The notes under the pieces are model-generated. The model was not told the origin of the DNA. It ran no database searches and worked only from the letters and a program-made list of their open reading frames with translations. Positions 57,550 through 64,000 of a DNA stretch of 64,000 nt are shown here, in pieces. The position numbers and the translations under genes were made by a program. Position 1 is the stretch's first letter. Each line of letters begins with the position of its first letter. This DNA comes from Coprinopsis marcescibilis (lineage: Eukaryota > Basidiomycota > Agaricomycetes > Agaricales > Psathyrellaceae). The DNA lies in contig ML210216.1 in NCBI GenBank assembly GCA_004369085.1, positions 1-64,000 of the forward strand, given 5' to 3'.

Positions 57550-60223
57550 TTACATATCTGAGCAAACCCTAGCAACGCTCCGTGAGACAGCAGCGAGAAA
57601 TCGACCCAAACCCAACACCAAAGAAGAGCGAAACCACTGACCCAGAACCAACAGTTGCACGGCTGACTCGCTTTCACTCGAAGCTAAAGAAATTATGGAT
57701 GCAATACAGGAAGGAAATACAGGCGGATACATCAGTTTTGGAATTCCTGATAAGGACACTGCACATCTTACATCAGACAGCACCCTCAACATCCAGCAGC
57801 AAAAATGGGTCATCTGGCAAGAGCTTGCAGGCCACATTAGTGTGTCGCAGACGATAGTGACTGAACTATTCGACAAGATCGAAACGGACGCAAACATTCA
57901 CGCCTACCTTGCGAAGACAAATCTGTATAAACGGAAACGATGGCAAGGTCTTCCGAGGGCGCCGAAAGAAGAGAGCAAGATGTATGAACCGATGATCAAG
58001 ATTCTCGCCGACATTATCAACCACTTCAAGGCTGCCGACGGCGACACCATTACAGTTCCCTGGCTGCGCGCCAGAATGAAGCTGGATCATTACGAGGACA
58101 AGCCCTCAAAGCAGACCAGTTCTCCTGACTTCTGTCTCTTGGGGTTTGGCCCGTAGTTCGCTCATTCCCAAGCTGCTAGCGACAAGCCAACCTATTGCTC
58201 AGCGATGGTAACGTGCAATGGCAAATTTGACTCAGACATGACAAAGACCACCGAGCAAATTCAGCAACTTGGAGTCTACTCGAGGTATGTATTATTATTC
58301 CCTAGGACGAGCTCAAATGCTTACAGAGCTCCAGACAAATATACAACTACCAACCCAATTGAAACTTTGCTCGCTCGCTTATCCTGAGCGAGACCCGTGT
58401 CCAACAATATCAATACGATCGAGCTGGCGTTGTCCACTCCGACCTTTTCGACTTCCACAAGGACCCAGTTCCCTTCGTCAAGCTCATTCTTGGCCTCATT
58501 TCGTCTGATCCCGACATGGCTGGCTTTGACAAGACCATCACTTGGAAACAAGTCAACAATGGCATGGGTCAGATGAAAGCTGTTGGCCAGTTGCGGACGG
58601 TTGATGACAAGAAAAACCCAGTCACTTACGATATAATTGGCAACCAGCCATCGTTCATTCGAGAAGGCCTTGTTGGGAAGGCAACAGTTACATGGGATGT
58701 TCGCGATAAAGCTGGCAATGAATATGTTGTCAAAGATTCCTGGAGGGCCAACTTGGGCCATTGTCCAGAGGAGGAACAACGAGCAAAGGAGCACGAGCTA
58801 CTTGCTAGCGCCAAAGGTGTTGTCAGGGTAGGCCAGATCTTTGCGCACGAGGATCTATGCAGTGTCATGGACTTTCGCCCCAGGGATGTGACTGGGACAT
58901 TCATGAACCGAACCAAGTCTCGGATCACAATGAAGAAATACGGTCCTACGGTCGAGAATTTTCGGTCGGTCCGAGAGGTTCTGTGGGCACTACATGACGC
59001 TCTCGATGGTACGTCCATTAATGTCTTTACATCAGACCAATTGTCTGATCTCTCCTCAGGGCATCGCGGTCTCATCGAGGAGCGCATTCTACACTGGGAT
59101 ATCAGTGTGAACAACATTCTCCTCAGAACATTTGGTGCGATGGAGGGATGGCGAGGTGTTCTAATCGATCTGGATGTGGCTGTTCGTCTGAGCAGCCTTC
59201 GCACGCATGCCGCTGACCACAGAACAGTGCGTACTCAGTCTCTTCTCATGGTTTCTGAGTTAATCCTTTACATAGGGCACAAGGATATTCCAGTCACTAT
59301 CTGCTTTAAATAGCTTTCAGTATCCTAAAACCACACAAGCTCACGATCATCTCGACGATATTGAATCCTTCTTCTATGTCCTGTGTTACCTGATGTTCTT
59401 TTACAAGGGGCCAGGAGAGTCACACAAACCAAAGAACGAGCTTCTCGTCAAGTGGGGTAATGCTGATGCGACAATCGCGGTGGCCTCTAAGGAAGTATTC
59501 ATTTTAAGGAGTACAATCAAGGGGACTCTGGGTGCGGTCTCTGAATTTTGGGGACAGACATGCAGGGATCTGCTCGACAATTTCCAAGGACATATCCGTA
59601 CTATTATAGGCATCAAGGACCGTATTCGGGAGGGCGAAAGCGACATCACCCTCGAGGCGCTGAGATATGAAGGAGTGAACTGGTACAAGGAAATTCTGGC
59701 GCTCTTCAAGAAAGCTATTGCAGACCTTGGAGAAGACAAAGCACCAGAGGATACTGCTGACCCCCCTACTCAAGCCCTGTCACACACTACCGAGGCTTCC
59801 CGTCCTCAAAGCCAGCCCACGCCTCATACCAGAAGCCCCCCGCCTCCACATGCTGTTCTGACCACCAGGAAGTCTAATTGACTACCCGCGACTAGTAAAA
59901 CCAAGATCTCCAACCCCAAGCCTGCCCCTCGCATTACAAGGAAGACCAATCCCCTGCCCGCATCTCACACCGCCAATGTCTCAAACCTAAAGGCACGTAC
60001 AACAAAGCTGTCCAACCCCTTGCCAATACCCATGGTTCGCACGACTCGATCCTCTCGGGCCCGTGTCCCTCTGCAGCCCGCTGCAAACAGCGATAGGGTA
60101 AAAATGAATTCATCCCTTGGGAAGCTCGCTTCAGAGGATCAGCCAGATCAGGTCCCAGAAGTCAAACGGCGGCGGTCCACTCGTCTAGCCAGCAAGCCCA
60201 CTAAACACGTGGTTCATACCTAG
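57550..60223 (+). pseudogene. FunK1 kinase pseudogene 2 (start lost, HRD changed to HWD)
   Basis: Collinear over nearly the whole length of the intact gene. Damage: the start ATG is replaced (AATGAGCTCACA in the intact gene, GAACGAACTCACA here); an early frameshift near 57640; TAG instead of the Trp codon in GFGPW at 58154-58156; and a stop at 59879-59881 in the SNPLP tail. The kinase core is open from 58516 to beyond 59200 and keeps EYVVKDSW and the HEDL helix, but the catalytic loop reads LHWDISVNNILL: Arg of HRD is Trp (CGG to TGG, a CpG change). It cannot be a normal kinase. Confidence 0.8.
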
Positions 60224-60996
60224 TCATCAATGCTTAAAAGAACTTGTTAAAGTTAGTTTCCTTGCTCTCATTTGCTGTCTATGATTTCCCACTTGTACCA
60301 CGCTATCCACTGGCTGTTTGTAAAGTCTATATGCCGCTTATGCCCCTTAGTTCTCTATGTTTGTAAATGATCTAATTTCATTATATCTTCCTAGTTGATT
60401 CACTCTGGCAAAGCAGCATAGTTAGCAGCCATATGTCTGATACGGTGCTTGGTACCACCAGGGATATGTTAGGTGTCCTGCGAATACAAGGGAGCCACAA
60501 ATAACTCGGTCTAGAAACTAATTTAGTGTAAATTTGACCTGCCTGTCGCTTCCGAAAGGTAATGGTCGTGTGGTAGCTTGAGACGATTGTCGAAGTCAGG
60601 GGAGAGTTCACAAATCATAATTCGTCCACCATCCCGAGTCCCAAGAATACTCTACTAGCTGTAGTACACTGTCAATTATCAGGTCCGTGGCCATCACTAT
60701 TGCTGAGGCCTGGCAGCCCTGGCCCTGGCCCTATGCTCATCAAGCCAGTTTCCGCGACAATCTTCTCAAAAGCCCATCTCGGGTCTTCTCCCTGGGAAAA
60801 CCCAACTTCAGACTCGCCAATGATCGTTGTGGCACGTTGAAATTCTAATTTATACTTCCAAGCATGCTACCTATTATATGAAATTCTGTCTAAATAATGA
60901 TCTAGGGTTCCGCCAGACCAGCTACGACTCGTTGGACGATCAGGGCTATAATGGTTCATTGCGTCAGCTGACATGCAAAGGCAACGTCGTAACAGC
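60224..60996. other. Intergenic, 3' side of FunK1 copy and of peroxidase
   Basis: No gene seen. Near 60430 a short GATACGGTGCTTGGTACCA resembles 39912-39930 upstream of the intact FunK1 gene, so scraps of the FunK1 repeat unit extend here. Confidence 0.4.
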
Positions 60997-62917
60997 TCAA
61001 AGCAAACTTACAGCAGGTGCGACAGTAATCGCGGGGCCTGGGGCAACCGGCAAGTTGGGGAAAGGAGCGGTAGGGCACTATTAATAGAGCTAGCAGTCAG
61101 ACGAGATGGTGACGGTATGAATCAAGATTCAGACTTACAGAGTTGTCGAGATCACCCTGGGTCAGGCCGGGGGGGATGCTGGGAAGAGCGTTAAGGGCTG
61201 CAGGCACGGGAATGACGTCAGAGCAGTCGGTAAGACTGGCGAGGTCGAATCCTAGGACAGCCATCTTTGCCATTGCGGCGCGGTGCCGGGTGCGCACCAG
61301 GGCGTTGTTCGCTGTTTATTCGTTAAGAAATTCACACTTGTTGCATTAAGCGTGATGTTACTTACTAGCCATTTCTTGCCAGCGGCAGGATGTCCTTAAT
61401 GGCGCGATTAAGGTTGAACAAAGTAAGAGTTTGGGTAGGCGTACCTTGGATCGCGAGCGAGGTTGTTATCTGCGCTCATGCGGAACTCACCCTGGATGGG
61501 CGAGAGAACTTCTGCGAAACCGAGGTTGGGACCAGATTGGATGGTTCCCTTGAGCGAGGTCTGTCACTGTATGAGCTTTTATTGACCGTGGCAAAACAGA
61601 CCAACCGCACGGACCTCGATATAAAACTGGCTATCAAGAACCTGAGGGGTACTATCCAAAGGCGATCGCTAATTCATACCGGAGGTTCAGCACCCACTGT
61701 GTGAAAAATACAATACAATATACGCACGAAGATGTTAGCATTCAAGTTCTCCTGTGAGGAGATGGAATGAGCAGCCAGCAAGTCGACAGTATCATCCGCG
61801 CTGAGTCCACCGTCCGCCATGCGGCTCAAGATGGTAGTGACGCTGTCTGCCGGGCCTGGGACGAGTCCTGGTGGGGAGGCTTGGGAGGCATTGCTTCGCC
61901 CGGCTAGAAATTCGAGCTGGGGTGCGCCAGGGCAGTTGCTTTCGCCGACTGCGGCTGCGAATTGGATTCTTTGATTGTAGTTAGCGAATGATACGGTTGG
62001 TGTGTCGGAATGAGTAAGGGAAGGGGTGGGGGTACTTACAAGTCGCCGAAAGAGACTCCATGCTGAAGGCCAACGGCACGAAGAGCATCGACGGTGGCAC
62101 CTAGTCCGCCATTCGCAGCTGACGTCCATTGACAAACGTTGAGTATAGGATTCAATCTCTTATAGCGGGCTTAATCTCACCAAAGGTAAGCTCAACGTCA
62201 GAGTGAGAGATGATGGATCCATCTGGAGTCTTGTCAGTTCCAAGAATTGAGTATTAGGGGGTGGTGGTTTACCTGCTCCTCCTCCACTGTTGAAGAGGAC
62301 ATAAGGTAAGTGCTTAGTTTATAGCCATGAATGTACTGGTGCGCACCCGAATTGGCCGGCGGCAGTCAAAGAACTGGAGATTCCGATGGCATCGTGGAAT
62401 GCGATCTTGGTGGGGGTCAGAACTTTAACTTCGGTATATCGATGTACGGTATCAACGCACTCGGATGACCTATGATCATAGACTGACAGTGAGTACTACA
62501 CAGTTCATAGAGAGGCGTTTTCTTACCTTTCGAACAGGGCTCTCTGCGTACCCATTGTAATTACAATCAATGCCTGTTAAAGGAAGTGTGCGTGAGTGAA
62601 AGACACATACCACACCTGGATCCCTGGTAGCTGTTGAGACCATTGGCGTCAACGATATACCGCGGCACAAATGTAAGAAAAGGCTTACAGCCCGGCCTGG
62701 AGGTTGTCCAGGACGTCAAACCAGACACAGCACTAAAGGTTCGAAAACGAAAGGTGCGTCAATTACCAGTGCATCGCATCTCCGTTCGCAAAGCACGTCG
62801 TCTAACCTGTGCGTTGGCGGTACTTCGACCGTTGGAGCAGAGAGATCCTCCCGTATCCTGAGGACGTGCCATGGCGCCAACAATAACCGCCAAAGTAGCA
62901 AAGATTATGAACTTCAT
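60997..62917 (-). CDS. Class II secreted haem peroxidase with altered distal site
   Basis: Thirteen exons on the minus strand: 62917-62807, 62732-62689, 62541-62527, 62469-62347, 62286-62273, 62222-62181, 62118-62040, 61968-61728, 61668-61615, 61560-61445, 61394-61366, 61311-61139, 61077-60997 (373 aa). Signal peptide: [17 protein letters not shown]. Class II fungal peroxidase marks: [22 protein letters not shown] (distal His), GGGGADGSI (distal calcium), [40 protein letters not shown] (proximal His), [15 protein letters not shown] (proximal calcium), [16 protein letters not shown] and [16 protein letters not shown]. Exon 5 is 14 nt. Odd: before FHDA the family has VHESLRLT; here it is [16 protein letters not shown], with 8 extra residues and Lys where the distal Arg belongs. 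The Mn-site and the catalytic surface Trp cannot be recognised, so a generic peroxidase is likelier than MnP or LiP. Exon 3 boundaries are the least sure. Confidence 0.82.
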
Positions 62918-64000
62918 GGCTTCAGTTGAAGAAGGTTGAGCGACGTTGATTGAAAGAGAATGTGTTTAGAAAGCGAGACAAACAAAGAGAGTTGGTGATG
63001 TTCCAACATAAAACACTCGAGGTTTTATACCTTTGCCTCAATGCAAAATTAGCAACTGAAGCCTGACGTATGATCACCATACTAAGCGGACGAGCTCCTA
63101 ACCGAAATTGTTAGCACCGTTGAGGCCGTATGGGTCAACGGCAAGCAGGCAAGGCATTCCGTTACAGCTTTGACAGATAAACGAGCGTGGGTTGGTAGCT
63201 TCAGGTTTCGGCTATAGTCATACGAAAGCTATGGACGTGAGGTGCGGAATAAGCGGCAGTAACAGTGTAGCAACTGGAGCCTGGGCGCTTGCGCAGCTGG
63301 CTGCTACCGACCAATTTCAAATTGATCCCCTCCGACGGAGATATATGTATACGGCATCCATCACTTGGATATGTATCCAAGGTGTGGCTGTATGGACCTT
63401 CCCCGGGATTTCAATACATGTTTTAAACTGACAAAGCTGCCCGCCTCCTACAGGACGGTACAACCAATCGATCTCGAGTGTTAGAATGTACATTCGTCCA
63501 GCCCGGGCGACGGGAACACCGAAATGTGACATGAGCACCTTTTACTCACTGGCAAGCATCAGTCCTTACTTTCAAGCTGAGAGTTGAAAAGGAGAAAGAA
63601 GCACATACTGCGGTAGCTACAGATTATCGTTACAGTCCAAACGTTGGCCCGCTATGTAACCACCGGAACATTCCCTCAGAGGGTCAACACTTGCAATAAC
63701 TCTGGTGGGTGAGCATTCCCTCAAGACCCGAGTCGGAAGGAGAGCGTTTCAGGGCTTAGCAGGTGCTGCGTATCACGGTTTGGATGATAGCATCTAACTG
63801 CTGAGTGAGCTCCAGAGGCTTCGATCATGGAGCAACCTACTGATGAGAGTCCCTGAGTGAAGAGACCTACTGTTGAAGGTGGAGCAAGCCTTGTTCCGAG
63901 ATACAATAATAGGTCTTGACTATCTCGTTTCCAGGACCAATGTCGTGATATTTCGTTAGAAAGGGTTCGAAAAACAAGTTGTTAGTCGACTGCTGTTGTG
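62918..64000. other. Peroxidase promoter and unassigned right end
   Basis: The first ~110 bp hold the 5' leader and TATA box of the peroxidase gene. The remaining ~0.9 kb shows no supported gene; open frames are short and unrecognised. Confidence 0.4.
63023..63029 (-). promoter_or_regulatory. TATA box of the peroxidase gene
   Basis: The minus strand reads GGTATAAAACC, about 106 bp upstream of the ATG at 62917, followed by a CT-rich leader. Confidence 0.6.

Noticed and set aside
58626..59204. 192-codon minus-strand frame over the third FunK1 copy
   Set aside because: Antisense of the kinase core; the same shadow is present opposite the intact gene.
61390..61704. 104-codon plus-strand frame in the peroxidase gene
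   Set aside because: Antisense to peroxidase exons 9-11, which carry clear family motifs.
62527..62600. Alternative extra exon of the peroxidase ([14 protein letters not shown] frame)
   Set aside because: It would break the frame into exon 4; the short exon 62541-62527 keeps LFERSSEC in register with the family.
1..64000. CRISPR arrays, rRNA genes, bacterial operons
   Set aside because: No spaced short repeats or rRNA signatures seen, and the introns show a eukaryotic nuclear genome.

Overview
This is nuclear DNA of a filamentous basidiomycete, almost certainly an Agaricomycete. The evidence is many short introns (about 50-65 nt, GT-AG with CTRAY-type branch sites), a FunK1-type fungal kinase family, F-box proteins in several copies, a class II (ligninolytic-type) secreted peroxidase, and Agaricomycete-style DDE transposases. 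Nothing bacterial or organellar is seen. The window holds two runs of N (34841-34850 and 53665-53674), so it is a draft scaffold. Gene models were built by hand from the sequence: I chose splice sites that keep frame and restore family motifs, and no transcript data were available.

Layout. 0.2-7.2 kb: a truncated F-box gene, a tandem dual-specificity phosphatase gene whose second domain has lost its active site, a Nudix hydrolase and a seven-helix membrane protein. 6.4-24.6 kb is repeat-rich. A block of about 5.4 kb (3' part of the membrane-protein gene plus long non-coding sequence) is present twice in direct orientation (6444-11923 and 19308-24576). Between the copies lie a small LTR element, a P-loop GTPase gene, and remnants of three DDE transposases packed back to back. 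25.0-34.2 kb is an active-looking stretch: the ubiquitin-like modifier Rub1/NEDD8, two tandem MFS sugar transporters with identical exon plans, and a full-length F-box protein that is the parent of the truncated copy at the window start (inverted, about 31 kb apart). 34.5-38.9 kb is a tandem duplication of one gene with a single zinc-finger-like motif. 41.3-60.2 kb carries three FunK1 copies (one intact, two broken). They are interleaved with two small genes sharing a YVPSPLGP motif, the beta'-COP gene (sec27), two broken F-box-type genes and a 444-bp MITE. 61.0-62.9 kb encodes a 13-exon class II peroxidase in which the distal catalytic arginine is not where it should be.

How it fits together. 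Only two genes are conserved housekeeping genes (rub1 for neddylation, sec27 for COPI vesicles). The Nudix gene and transporters are metabolic. Most of the rest belongs to families that expand and decay by local duplication in mushrooms (F-box, FunK1, DSP, zinc-finger-like). The window is best read as a rapidly turning-over accessory region around a few stable anchors. The most interesting points are the peroxidase with a changed distal haem pocket, the repeated neighbourhood of FunK1 with YVPSPLGP genes, the phosphatase/pseudophosphatase fusion with a conserved intron position, and duplication breakpoints that coincide with transposon ends.
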